Assembly: GCA_029782355.1 (NCBI GenBank) | Contig: JAKOUY010000017.1 | Span: 1 to 64,000, forward strand | Length of the DNA: 64,000 nucleotides | Reading direction: 5' to 3' | Source: Actinomycetes bacterium | GTDB taxonomy: Bacteria; Actinomycetota; Acidimicrobiia; Acidimicrobiales; Ilumatobacteraceae | Shown here: positions 14,875-23,248 of the stretch, piece after piece | Layout: each line of letters begins with the position of its first letter | Position numbering within the stretch: the stretch's first letter is position 1 | Notes under the pieces: model-generated | The model's database searches: none | Told to the model about the DNA's origin: nothing | Seen by the model: the letters and a program-made list of their open reading frames with translations, nothing else | Made by a program: the position numbers and the translations under genes

Positions 14875-16144
14875 CCGGGCGCTCAACCACCGGGGCCAGC
14901 ACCACCGCAACGGCGGCCAGGGCGCCGACGAACAGCAGGGCGTGCAGCACGCCGACGTGGTCGCCGAGGAATCCGAGCAGCGGCGGACCGCCGAGGAAGG
15001 CGAGGTAGCCGACCGTCGAGACCACACTCATCCGCGCCGCCGCACGGTGTGGATCGTCGGCGGCAGCCGACATCCCGACCGGGAAGCCGAGGCTGGCCCC
15101 CAGGCCCCACAGCGCCGCGCCGACGAACGCCAGCCAGCGGCCGCCGAAGACGACCAGCAGGGCGCCGACCAGGGCCAGGACGAACAGGGCCCGCAGCACG
15201 GTGACCCGGCCGTGGCGGTCGAGGAGATGGGTCCCGACCAACCGGCCGATGGTCATGCAGGCCAGGAAGGTGGCGAAGCCGAGCACGCCGGCCCAGGCCG
15301 GCAGGTGATGACCCTCGTGCATGGCCACCGACATCCAGTCGTTGGCCGTGCCCTCGGTGCACGCTGCGGTGAGCACGACGACGCCGATCAGGAGCGTCCG
15401 CCGCTCCCGCCAGGCCCGGCCGACCCCGAAGTGCTCCGGGTCCGCGTCGGGCACAGGCGCGGACGCAGCCGAATCCGTGGCAGCCGAGTGGCTGGGCAGG
15501 AACCCGCCCACGGCGAGCAGGCCGGCGATGCCGACGAGCGCGGCGGACCCAGCGACGTGGGCGATGACCGGCACCTCGAGGGCCGTCATCAGCGCCCCGA
15601 CCAGCGCGCCCACCACCGTGCCGGCGCTGAACGCAGCGTGGAACCGCGGCATGATCGACCGACCGCTGCGCTGCTCGACAGCGGCGCCCTCGAGGTTCAT
15701 GCCCACGTCCCACACCCCGATGCCGATTCCGGCGAACAGCAACCCGGCCATCACGATCCAGCGGCTGCCGACCACGTCGACGCCGAGGCCGGCCACCAGC
15801 AAGCCCACCAGCGAGCTGCCCAACCCGACACGTACGGCCTGCGCCGCGCCGTAGCGGTGGGTGAACCAGCCAGAGGCGGGCAGTCCGACCATCGCCCCGG
15901 CCGAGACGGCGAGCAGCACGGTGCCCAGCTGGCCGGGCGAGAGCGCCAGGATCCGCTTCACGTCCGCCAGGCGGGAGGCGAAGCTGAGGAACGACAGCCC
16001 GGCGAGGGCGAACACGGCGTAGACCGCCCGGCCGGCCGCGGCCGTGGCTGCTGCCGCGTCCTCGGGCGAACCGCGTCGGCTCGACTCGTCCACGACACTG
16101 CGGCCGTCCATCGCCACGTGCGGATCCTCCATCACCTCGATCAT
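14861..16144 (-). CDS. MFS transporter
   Basis: The 427-residue protein has a 40-residue cytoplasmic N-terminus and 12 predicted membrane helices, with the break between halves at about residues 205-230 (Asp/Ala/Pro-rich loop). The conserved loop motif of MFS proteins appears as GWFTHRYGAAQAVRVG after the second helix. MARRAD-like WDVGMNLEGAAVE lies in helix 4, as in the FucP/YbjJ-like branch of MFS. The substrate cannot be assigned. Several in-frame ATG codons cluster at the start (16144, 16132, 16111), so the exact N-terminus is uncertain. The nearest minus-strand gene upstream is soxR, 124 bp away. Confidence 0.88.
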   Translation of the reverse strand: MIEVMEDPHVAMDGRSVVDESSRRGSPEDAAAATAAAGRAVYAVFALAGLSFLSFASRLADVKRILALSPGQLGTVLLAVSAGAMVGLPASGWFTHRYGAAQAVRVGLGSSLVGLLVAGLGVDVVGSRWIVMAGLLFAGIGIGVWDVGMNLEGAAVEQRSGRSIMPRFHAAFSAGTVVGALVGALMTALEVPVIAHVAGSAALVGIAGLLAVGGFLPSHSAATDSAASAPVPDADPEHFGVGRAWRERRTLLIGVVVLTAACTEGTANDWMSVAMHEGHHLPAWAGVLGFATFLACMTIGRLVGTHLLDRHGRVTVLRALFVLALVGALLVVFGGRWLAFVGAALWGLGASLGFPVGMSAAADDPHRAAARMSVVSTVGYLAFLGGPPLLGFLGDHVGVLHALLFVGALAAVAVVLAPVVERPVSER

Positions 16145-16268
16145 CGCCGGATCCCGTTCGTCGCGGCCAATGCCATGCCCCCACGCACCGGCAGCCAGGA
16201 CCCGGGCGGCCAGGTCGGTGAGCGGATGACCGAGCGGCGCAGTGGACCGGTGTCGAGCAGCAGCCCGC

Positions 16269-16730
16269 TCACTCGACGGACGGGTAGTCGTCGCCCATCA
16301 GGAAGCGAGCGCCGTGACCGGCGGTGGCCACACGATCGCCCGGGTTGTACAGCTGGCAGCTCGACAGCGACAGGCATCCGCACCCGATGCAGCCGTCCAA
16401 GCGGTCGCGCAGCAGCTCCAACTCGGCGATCCTGGCATCGACGCGCTTCAGCCACAGCGCGGCCAGACGACTCCAGTCCTCGCGCGTCGGCGTGCGGTCC
16501 TCGGGCAGCGAACGCAAGGCACGGGTGACCTCGTTGAGCGACAGTCCCACCACCTGGGCGGCGCGGATGAAGGCCACCCGGCGGAGCATGTCGGCGGGGT
16601 ATCGACGATGGTTCGCGGCGCTGCGTTCGGAGTGGATCAGCCCCTGCTCCTCGTAGAAGCGCAACGCCGACGTGGCCACACCGGCCCGGCGGGCGAGCTG
16701 CCCGATGGACAGCAGACGGGTCTCGGTCAC
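16269..16730 (-). CDS. soxR: Redox-sensitive transcriptional activator SoxR
   Basis: This 153-residue MerR-family regulator has the winged-helix LSIGQLARRAGVATSALRFYEEQGLI, a dimerisation helix at about 85-112 and the C-terminal [2Fe-2S] motif with cysteines 114, 117, 119 and 125 (GCIGCGCLSLSSC). NPGDR follows, as in E. coli SoxR. Oxidation of the cluster by superoxide or redox-cycling compounds activates transcription by untwisting 19-bp-spaced promoters. The GTG start at 16730 lies 6 nt from a -10-like TAGGCT, so its mRNA is probably leaderless. It is divergent from the Rieske gene and shares with it an exact SoxR box. Confidence 0.96.
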   Translation of the reverse strand: MTETRLLSIGQLARRAGVATSALRFYEEQGLIHSERSAANHRRYPADMLRRVAFIRAAQVVGLSLNEVTRALRSLPEDRTPTREDWSRLAALWLKRVDARIAELELLRDRLDGCIGCGCLSLSSCQLYNPGDRVATAGHGARFLMGDDYPSVE

Positions 16731-16736
16731 CTCGGC

Positions 16737-16773
16737 AGCCTATTGACTTCAAGTCGACTTGAAGTCGTATGGT
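16737..16773 (+). promoter_or_regulatory. SoxR operator in divergent soxR/Rieske promoters
   Basis: TTGACT (16743-16748) and TATGGT (16768-16773) are separated by exactly 19 bp, the overlong spacer of MerR-family target promoters. The spacer region is a perfect 22-bp inverted repeat (16745-16766, half-site GACTTCAAGTC). Its core CTTCAAGTCGACTTGAAG matches the E. coli soxS box CCTCAAGTTAACTTGAGG at 14 of 18 positions. A start 7-9 nt after the -10 falls on or next to the Rieske ATG. On the other strand, TAGGCT (16742 to 16737) is the likely soxR -10, so SoxR would also control itself. Confidence 0.88.
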
Positions 16774-16781
16774 GCCGGGCC

Positions 16782-18395
16782 ATGTCCGACACCCTCACCC
16801 CCACCCTGCACCTCGACGACCTGCCCGTCGGCTCGACGCGCATGATCCACGTCGACGGCCGGCGGCTTTGCCTGGCCCACACCGCCGCCGGGATCTTCGC
16901 CGTCGATCACGCCTGCCCGCACATGGGCTACGGCATCAGCCAGGGCAGCCTGGACGGCAACCTGGTCACCTGCGCCTGGCACAACTGGAAGTTCGACGTC
17001 CGCACCGGTGAGTGTGTGCAGGGCGACGAGGACCTCGGCACGCACGAGGTCGACGTGAGCGAGGACGGAGCCATCGCCGTGCGGGTCCGCCGGCATGATC
17101 CGGCTGCCGGACGGGCCGAGCGGTTGGAGAGCCTACGCACCGGCATCGCCCGGGACCGTGTCGGCCAGATGAGCCGCGAGGTGGTCCGCCTGTTGCAGCT
17201 CGGAATGACGCCCGCCGAGTTGGTAGCCGAGGGTGTGGCGTACGGCTGCCCGCGCACCGAGTACGGCTGGGACCACGAGATCGCCAACGCTGCCGATTGC
17301 TTGGCGATGGCGATGGACTCCGCCACCGGCCCGGCACTGTTCGAGGGCTCTGGCCGTGCCCTGCCCGTGGTCCAAGCCCTGGCGGGCATCGCCGAAGCGG
17401 TGCGCGATCGTCCGGTGGTTCCACTGGCCCAGCCACTGGCGGTGCTGCCGGCGGACGCGTCGGCTCGCTTCGCCGCAGCGGTCGAGGCCGAACGCACCGC
17501 CGACGCACAGGCGCTACTGGGCGCGGCCCTGAGCGACGGGGCCGTTGCCGACGACGTGATGCCCTGGTTCGCCGAGGTGGTGTCCGCCCATCTGCTCGGG
17601 TACGGGCACGGTGCCATCTACGTGCAGAAGGGGTTCCAGCTGCTGGCGATGATCGGCTGGGAGCACGCCCCCGAGGTCCTCGGCCATCTGGTCACCGGCT
17701 TGGTGTCGTCGACCCGCATGGATGTCCTGCCGTACGTGCGGCCGTTCGTGCGCACGCTCGATACCGGCGGCGTGGCGCCGAGCGAGCCGTTGATCGACGT
17801 GCTCCTGGGACCGGATCGGCGGGCCGCCATCGGGCCGGCGGTGCGCGCCCAGCGCGACGCGGGCGCCACGGCGGGCAGCGTGCTCGACACCGTGGTGGAG
17901 ACCGCCGCCCGGCGGATGCTGCGCTACGACGTGGCCGGCGAGCGTGACCTGCTCGACGACTTCGGCTGGCTGGACATCACCCACGTGATCACCTACGCCA
18001 ACGCGGCGCGCTGGCTGGTCGATCAGGTCCCCGGTTGGGACCCGTGGCGGCTGGTCGCCTTCACCGCCTTCCTGGCCCACTGGTCGGGTCGCCACGAGTG
18101 GCATACGGCTGTTGGCACCGAGGCACCGGTCGATCTGCCAGCCGGGTCGCTCGCCGATGTCGGGGCGGAGATGCAGCGCGCCGCGTTGACCGACGGGGCC
18201 GGCTCGTTCATCGTGGCCGCCCACGCCGTCAAGCTCAGCCGGGCGGCCACCGAGGAGGCGGTGCGCACCCGCTCGCCACTCGCCCTCCAGGCCACCTGGC
18301 GCCTGATGCACAGCGACCGCATGGAGCGATTCGTCGCCGAGACGGTCGCCCAGTCGATCGAGTTCCTCAGCGGTCGGGCACCCCGCGACACCTGA
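16782..18395 (+). CDS. Rieske [2Fe-2S] protein with His-rich helical C-terminal domain
   Basis: Residues 1-110 form a Rieske ferredoxin-type domain with cluster ligands C45-x-H47 (ACPHMGYG) and C64-x2-H67 (CAWHNW). Residues about 120-537 form an all-helical domain with recurrent histidines (HLLGYGHGAIYV, WLDITHVITYANA, AHWSGRHEWH, IVAAHAVKLSR). These could ligate a metal or heme, and the layout is faintly reminiscent of questin-oxidase-like (DUF4243) proteins. I infer a redox enzyme in which the Rieske cluster feeds electrons to the second domain. The promoter is a textbook SoxR target. The reaction is unknown; quinone or redox-cycler detoxification is one possibility. Confidence 0.85.
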   Translation: MSDTLTPTLHLDDLPVGSTRMIHVDGRRLCLAHTAAGIFAVDHACPHMGYGISQGSLDGNLVTCAWHNWKFDVRTGECVQGDEDLGTHEVDVSEDGAIAVRVRRHDPAAGRAERLESLRTGIARDRVGQMSREVVRLLQLGMTPAELVAEGVAYGCPRTEYGWDHEIANAADCLAMAMDSATGPALFEGSGRALPVVQALAGIAEAVRDRPVVPLAQPLAVLPADASARFAAAVEAERTADAQALLGAALSDGAVADDVMPWFAEVVSAHLLGYGHGAIYVQKGFQLLAMIGWEHAPEVLGHLVTGLVSSTRMDVLPYVRPFVRTLDTGGVAPSEPLIDVLLGPDRRAAIGPAVRAQRDAGATAGSVLDTVVETAARRMLRYDVAGERDLLDDFGWLDITHVITYANAARWLVDQVPGWDPWRLVAFTAFLAHWSGRHEWHTAVGTEAPVDLPAGSLADVGAEMQRAALTDGAGSFIVAAHAVKLSRAATEEAVRTRSPLALQATWRLMHSDRMERFVAETVAQSIEFLSGRAPRDT

Positions 18396-18417
18396 ACCCG
18401 TCGAGCGACGACGGGTT
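18395..18417 (+). terminator. Hairpin after the Rieske gene
   Basis: AACCCGTCG-AGCGA-CGACGGGTT forms a perfect 9-bp stem starting at the last base of the Rieske stop codon. There is no T-run (CCGGGG follows), so termination would rely on the stem or on Rho; it could also stabilise the 3' end of the mRNA. Confidence 0.5.
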
Positions 18418-18463
18418 CCGGGGCCCGGGCATCCGCGTGACACCCCCTCGCCACACTGGTGGC

Positions 18464-19771
18464 ATGGGAACCGACCTGGAGCTGAGGTCCGACGAACAGC
18501 AGCCGATCGATCTGCTCGACGTCCTGTTCGTCGATCCATCATCGGTTTCGGACACTGCGTTGGCGGATCGGGTCCTGATGGCCGAGGCGGTGATCCGCCG
18601 GGCCGAGGCGGTGCTGGTGGCGCACGTGGCCGAGGCCGATCGCCGGCAGGTATGGGCGGCAGACGGCTATCGCGGCGTGCGCGCCTGGCTGACGGCGCAG
18701 ACCAACGGACCGGACCACGACGCCATCACCCGCACCCGGGTAGCCAGACTCGAACGGGACCTGCCGCAGGTCGCCGCCGTGTTTCACGGTGGGCTGGTCG
18801 GGGTCGCCCAGGTGCGAGAACTGGCTCGGGTGTACGCCAACCCACGCTGTGGCCATCGCCTGGCAGACGCCGTCGACGTGCTGTTGCACCATGCGCGAAC
18901 CCTGCCGTATCCGGATTTCGTGCGCGTCCTGCGCCGCTGGGAGCAACTCGCCGACGCCGACGGGGCGCATCAGCGTGCCGACGATGCCCACGCTGGGCGA
19001 GCGGCCACCGTGGCGACGGTGGGCGACGAGTTCCATCTGGTCGCCCATGGCGGCACGGCACAGGGGTCACTGATCCACGCCGTGTTCGAGGCCTACCTGG
19101 AGGCCGAGTTCCAGCGTGATTGGCAGATCTGTCGGGCTCGCTATGGCGACGACGCCGCACCTGATCTCTGCCCGCGGACCCCCGCGCAGCGCAGCTTCGA
19201 CGCCCTCCACGCGGTGTTCAGCGTCGCGTCCGGTACCGCCGCAGATCGTGCTCCGGTACCGGTGGTCAACGTGATCGTCGACCAGGCCACCTTCGAGACG
19301 GCGATGGTGGCCAAGGCCACCGGCCGCGCCATGGCCGAACTCACCGAGGACCTGCCCGGCCACGCCTTGCTCGGCCGATGCTGCGAGACCAACGACGGAG
19401 CTCCCATCGACCCGCTCGACGCCGCCGACGCAGCACTCATCGGACACGTGCGCAGGGTGGTGATGGACGGAGCCGGCGTGACCATCAACCTCGGGCGCCG
19501 ACGACGGCTGTTCCAGGGATCGGCGCGTGTGGCTGCGCTGTTGGGCCGCCACCGATGTTTGTGGCCGGGCTGCACGCAGCGCGCCCGGCAGGTGGACCAC
19601 ACCCAGCCCTACGGTCAGCAGGGCGATACCGACCAGGACAACTCCGGCCCGCTCTGCGGCTGGCACAACCGCTGGCGCACCCGCGGCTTCACGCCCGACC
19701 GTCAACCCGACGGCACGTGGGTCATCCGCCGACCCGACGGCACCGCGGTGTCCACCGACTGGCACAGGTGA
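18464..19771 (+). CDS. DUF222/13E12-type HNH endonuclease family protein
   Basis: The 435-residue protein has the N-terminal helical DUF222 region (VIRRAEAVLVAHVAEADRR...GYRGVRAWLTAQT) and a C-terminal HNH nuclease at about 345-395: RCLWPGCTQRARQVDHTQPY, then NSGPLCGWHNRWRTRGF, supplying the H, N and H residues and a CxxC/C-H zinc knuckle. Such proteins are multicopy and variable in actinobacterial genomes (13E12 repeat family in mycobacteria). Their role is not settled; mobile-element or DNA-processing functions have been suggested. Codon use is not visibly different from its neighbours. The ATG at 18464 is chosen because DUF222 starts soon after it. Confidence 0.88.
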   Translation: MGTDLELRSDEQQPIDLLDVLFVDPSSVSDTALADRVLMAEAVIRRAEAVLVAHVAEADRRQVWAADGYRGVRAWLTAQTNGPDHDAITRTRVARLERDLPQVAAVFHGGLVGVAQVRELARVYANPRCGHRLADAVDVLLHHARTLPYPDFVRVLRRWEQLADADGAHQRADDAHAGRAATVATVGDEFHLVAHGGTAQGSLIHAVFEAYLEAEFQRDWQICRARYGDDAAPDLCPRTPAQRSFDALHAVFSVASGTAADRAPVPVVNVIVDQATFETAMVAKATGRAMAELTEDLPGHALLGRCCETNDGAPIDPLDAADAALIGHVRRVVMDGAGVTINLGRRRRLFQGSARVAALLGRHRCLWPGCTQRARQVDHTQPYGQQGDTDQDNSGPLCGWHNRWRTRGFTPDRQPDGTWVIRRPDGTAVSTDWHR

Positions 19772-19900
19772 TGACCGCAGGTGAGTCAGGGCAGCACCTT
19801 CAGGGGACCGAGCGTCGACCGCAGGACCGTGACGTGACGGCGATCAAGTGTGGCGAGATGTCCAAGCCTCAACCGTTCGGAGGTGGCGATGACCGGACTC

Positions 19901-20818
19901 CTACACCGCCAGCTCGCACCAGTGGCGGTAGCGATCGTCCTTGCCGCGCACGGCAGCGGCGTAGACCTCGGCGATGGCCTGGGTCATCGGGCCGGGGCAC
20001 GGCACCTGGCGGTCGTCGATCGAGTTGACCGAGCTGATCTCGGCGGCGGTGCCGCAGACGAAGACCTCCTCGGCGACGTACAGATCGCTGCGCGCCAGGT
20101 TGTCGACGCGCACGTCGTAGCCCAGATCGCGGGCGATGGTCATGACCGAGTGCTGGGTGATGCCCTCCAGCGCTCCCGCCGACAGCGGCGGGGTGATGAT
20201 GATCCCGTTGCGCACGGCGAAGATGTTCTCGCCGGTGCACTCGGCCACCAGACCGTTGGGGGCCAGCATGATGGCTTCGTCGTAGCCGGCCTTCAATGCC
20301 TCCACCTTGGCCAGCGAGGAGTTGACGTAGTTGCCGGTGGTCTTCGCCGCGGGCGGCATGGTGTTGTGGTCGTGGCGGGTCCACGAGCTGACCTTCATTC
20401 GCACGCCCTTGGTCAGCGCGTCGTCGCCCAGATAGGCGCCCCACGGCCAGCAGGCCACCGCCACGTCGGTCTTGCACGGCAGCGTGTTCAAGCCCATCTC
20501 GCCGTAGCCGTAGTAGGCGATGGGCCGCACGTAGCAACCCGGTAGGCCGGTGGAGGCGACCGTCTCCTTGGTCGCCTGGACGATCTCGTCGACCGTGTAG
20601 GGGATCTCCATCCCCAGGATCTGGGCGCTGCGGAACAGCCGGACGATGTGATCGGTGAGCCGGAACACCGCCGGCCCCTCCGCCGTCTCGTAGGCCCGGA
20701 TGCCCTCGAACACCCCAGTGCCGTAGTGCAGGGTGTGGGTCAGCAGGTGGATCTGGGCCTTGTCCCAGTCGACCAGCTCACCATTCATCCAGATCTTCGG
20801 TGTCGGTTGGATGGGCAT
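19901..20818 (-). CDS. ilvE: Branched-chain amino acid aminotransferase
   Basis: The 305-residue class IV PLP aminotransferase catalyses the last step of Ile, Leu and Val synthesis. It begins MPIQPTPKIWMNGELVDW. Typical features are HTLHYGTGVFEGIRAY, CYVRPIAYYGYGEMGLN and the PLP-lysine region AAKTTGNYVNSSLAK. EAIMLAPNGLVAECTGENIFAV and VDNLARSDLYVAEEVFVCGTAAEI complete the family signature. It lies 37 nt downstream of leuB on the same strand, probably in one operon. Further upstream in-frame codons exist but run into the leuB stop region; the chosen ATG gives the standard length. Confidence 0.96.
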   Translation of the reverse strand: MPIQPTPKIWMNGELVDWDKAQIHLLTHTLHYGTGVFEGIRAYETAEGPAVFRLTDHIVRLFRSAQILGMEIPYTVDEIVQATKETVASTGLPGCYVRPIAYYGYGEMGLNTLPCKTDVAVACWPWGAYLGDDALTKGVRMKVSSWTRHDHNTMPPAAKTTGNYVNSSLAKVEALKAGYDEAIMLAPNGLVAECTGENIFAVRNGIIITPPLSAGALEGITQHSVMTIARDLGYDVRVDNLARSDLYVAEEVFVCGTAAEISSVNSIDDRQVPCPGPMTQAIAEVYAAAVRGKDDRYRHWCELAV

Positions 20819-20855
20819 CTCGAACGCTCGCTTTCGACGGTGTGTGACAGCCGGG

Positions 20856-21866
20856 TCAGCCTGCCACGGCGGCGGCCAGACGGCCACCGATCTGGCGAGT
20901 GGTACCGGTACCAGGGTCGGCGGCGCAGGCGGCGCGGATCCGCTCGGCGGCAGCGCCCTCCCCGAGGAAGTCCACCATCAGCGCGGCGCTCAGCACGGCC
21001 GCGGTGGGGTTGGCCTTGCCGGTGCCGACGATGTCGGGCGCCGACCCGTGCACCGGCTCGAACATCGACGGACCGGTGCGCGCCGGGTTGAGGTTCGCCG
21101 AGGAGGCCAGACCGATCCCTCCGGACACCGCCCCGCCCAGGTCGGTGAGGATGTCCCCGAACAGGTTGTCGGTGACGATCACGTCGTAGCGCTGCGGATC
21201 CTGGACGAAGTAGATGCAGGCCGCGTCGACGTGGTTGTAGGCCGTGGCCACCTGGGGGAACTCGGCGGCCACGGCGTGGAATGCCCGCTGCCACAGGTCG
21301 CCGGCGAAGGTCAGCACGTTCGTCTTGTGCACCAGGGTGACGTGGCGGCGGCGAGTCATGGCCAGCTCGAAGGCGTAGCGGCAGGCCCGCTCGGCGCCCA
21401 TCCAGGTGTTCACCGACCCCTGGGTGGCGACCTCGTGCACCGTGCCCTTGCGCAGCACCCCACCCTCGCCGACGTAGGGACCCTCGGTGTTCTCACGGAT
21501 GACGACGAAGTCGTGGGCCACCGTCGATCCGGGTGCAGTCCCGACGAAGGGTCGCTGGTTGACGTACAGGTCGAGCTCGAAGCGCATCTTCAGCAGCAGC
21601 CCACGCTCGATCACCCCGGGCGGGACCTCCGGCGTGCCGACGGCGCCCAGCAGGATGGCATCGAAGCCGCGCAGCCGCTCGAGGGTCTCGTCGGACAGGA
21701 TCTCCCCGTCGCGCAGGTAGCGGGACCCACCGAGGTCGAAGTCGGTCAGCTCCAGCTGCACGCCGGCGGCCTGCACGACCCGGATTGCCTCCGCCGTCAC
21801 CTCCGGGCCGATGCCGTCGCCACCGATGACGGCGATGCGGTGGGTCGGGGTGCTGGATGGGGCCAT
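20856..21866 (-). CDS. leuB: 3-isopropylmalate dehydrogenase
   Basis: The 336-residue NAD-dependent decarboxylating dehydrogenase converts 3-isopropylmalate to 2-oxoisocaproate, and also erythro-3-methylmalate to 2-oxobutyrate in the citramalate route. It shows [30 protein letters not shown], the metal-binding [20 protein letters not shown] and [18 protein letters not shown]. The ATG at 21866 is preferred to codons upstream because the catalytic fold starts at residue 9. It is divergent from greA across a 37-bp gap and precedes ilvE. Confidence 0.96.
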   Translation of the reverse strand: MAPSSTPTHRIAVIGGDGIGPEVTAEAIRVVQAAGVQLELTDFDLGGSRYLRDGEILSDETLERLRGFDAILLGAVGTPEVPPGVIERGLLLKMRFELDLYVNQRPFVGTAPGSTVAHDFVVIRENTEGPYVGEGGVLRKGTVHEVATQGSVNTWMGAERACRYAFELAMTRRRHVTLVHKTNVLTFAGDLWQRAFHAVAAEFPQVATAYNHVDAACIYFVQDPQRYDVIVTDNLFGDILTDLGGAVSGGIGLASSANLNPARTGPSMFEPVHGSAPDIVGTGKANPTAAVLSAALMVDFLGEGAAAERIRAACAADPGTGTTRQIGGRLAAAVAG

Positions 21867-21888
21867 GGAGGCCGATGCTACGTGCCGG

Positions 21889-21894
21889 TAACCT
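21889..21894 (+). promoter_or_regulatory. -10 element of greA, leaderless start
   Basis: TAACCT lies 9 nt before the greA ATG at 21904 in the 37-bp gap between leuB and greA. No Shine-Dalgarno fits in the short space, so a leaderless transcript is likely. No clear -35 was found. Confidence 0.4.
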
Positions 21895-21903
21895 GTGCGC
21901 CCA

Positions 21904-22377
21904 ATGGCAGCGATGCACTTCACCCGGGCCGCCTACGAGCGCTTGCAGACCGAGTTGGGGGATCTGACCACCCGCGGCCGCATCGACATCGCCCGCAAGA
22001 TCGAGGCCGCCCGGCTGCTCGGCGACCTCAGCGAGAACGGCGACTATCACGCCGCCAAGGACGAGCAGGGCCACATGGAGGGCCGGATCCGCGAGCTCGA
22101 GCACCTGCTGGCCAATGGCGAGATCGTCGAGCACGGCGAGGCGGGCGTGGTGGCCGCCGGGAGCATCGTGACCATCGTCTACGAGGGCGACGACGACGCC
22201 GACGCCGAGCGCTACCTGCTCGGTCACCTGGAGGAGAAGACCCCCGGTCTCGACGTGATGAGCCCGAAGTCGCCGCTGGGTGAGGCGCTGATCGGCCACC
22301 AGGCCGGCGAATGGGTCGAGTACGACGCGCCCAACGGCACGCTGCGGGTCCGCTTGCTGGATGTCGAGCACCCCTAG
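21904..22377 (+). CDS. greA: Transcription elongation factor GreA
   Basis: The 157-residue factor inserts its N-terminal coiled coil into the RNA polymerase secondary channel and stimulates cleavage of backtracked RNA. The coiled coil spans about residues 8-75 with the acidic tip [15 protein letters not shown]; the tip Asp and Glu are intact. The C-terminal FKBP-like domain has [15 protein letters not shown] and [18 protein letters not shown]. Length matches the family. The last bases overlap the start of the downstream hydrolase gene, so the two are translationally coupled. Confidence 0.95.
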   Translation: MAAMHFTRAAYERLQTELGDLTTRGRIDIARKIEAARLLGDLSENGDYHAAKDEQGHMEGRIRELEHLLANGEIVEHGEAGVVAAGSIVTIVYEGDDDADAERYLLGHLEEKTPGLDVMSPKSPLGEALIGHQAGEWVEYDAPNGTLRVRLLDVEHP

Positions 22378-23248
22378 ACCCGACGCGGCGGACGAGCACC
22401 CTCAGGCTCCGCCCCTGCCGCCTGGCGAACCCCTGCACCTGCCCGGGCGGGGCACCACGTTCGTGCGCACGCTGCCGGGGCCCACCGATGCGCCCACCGT
22501 GCTGCTGCTCCACGGCTGGACGGCCACGGCCGACATCAACTGGTTCCGCTGCTTCGAGGCCCTCGGGCGCCACTACCGGGTGATCGCCCTCGACCACCGC
22601 GGCCATGGGCGCGGCATCCGCAGCCGCCGGCGGTTCCGCCTGGCCGACTGCGCCGACGACGCCATGGCCGTGTGCGAGGCGCTCGGCGTCCGCCGGGTGA
22701 TCCCGGTCGGCTACTCGATGGGCGGCCCGGTCGCCCAGCTGTGCTGGCAGCAGCACCGCGACCGGGTTCGTGGGCTCGTGCTGTGCGCCACCGCCGCCTA
22801 CTTCAGCGGATCGCGGACCGAGCGGCTCAACTTCCTCGGGCTCACCGGTCTGGCCGCCGTGGCCCGCCTGACCACGCCGCAGGCCCGAGCACGCATCACC
22901 GAGCAGCTGTACCTGTCGCGCAAGACCACCAACTGGGGCGATTGGGCGATCGGCGAAGCGGCCCGCCACGACTGGCGGCTGATCGCCGAGGCCGGCAGTG
23001 CCCTCGGGACGTACAACGCCCGCGACTGGATCGGCGACATCGATGTGCCGACGTCGGTCGTGATCACGATGCACGACCAGGTGGTGCCGGTGCGCCGCCA
23101 GGAGCGACTGTTCGAGGCCATCGCCCTGGCCGAAGCGTTCCGGGTCGACGGTGACCACGGCGCGGTCGCCGCGCCGGGCGAGCAGTTCACCACCGTGCTG
23201 CTGCGGGCGATCCGCTCGGTGGTCGAGCGCTCGGCCGTGCTGCTGTGA
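22361..23248 (+). CDS. Alpha/beta hydrolase
   Basis: The 295-residue protein has the catalytic triad elements of an alpha/beta hydrolase: nucleophile elbow VGYSMGGPVAQL (Ser near residue 118), acid MHDQVVP and base GDHGAV. The oxyanion region is LLLHGWTATADINW. No signal peptide is seen. The substrate is unknown; the family covers esterases, haloperoxidase-like and epoxide hydrolases. It overlaps greA at its start by 17 nt and the ABC1 kinase gene at its end by 4 nt (GTGA), which implies coordinated translation with the latter. A lipid or isoprenoid substrate would fit that neighbour, but this is inference. Confidence 0.9.
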   Translation: MSSTPRPDAADEHPQAPPLPPGEPLHLPGRGTTFVRTLPGPTDAPTVLLLHGWTATADINWFRCFEALGRHYRVIALDHRGHGRGIRSRRRFRLADCADDAMAVCEALGVRRVIPVGYSMGGPVAQLCWQQHRDRVRGLVLCATAAYFSGSRTERLNFLGLTGLAAVARLTTPQARARITEQLYLSRKTTNWGDWAIGEAARHDWRLIAEAGSALGTYNARDWIGDIDVPTSVVITMHDQVVPVRRQERLFEAIALAEAFRVDGDHGAVAAPGEQFTTVLLRAIRSVVERSAVLL

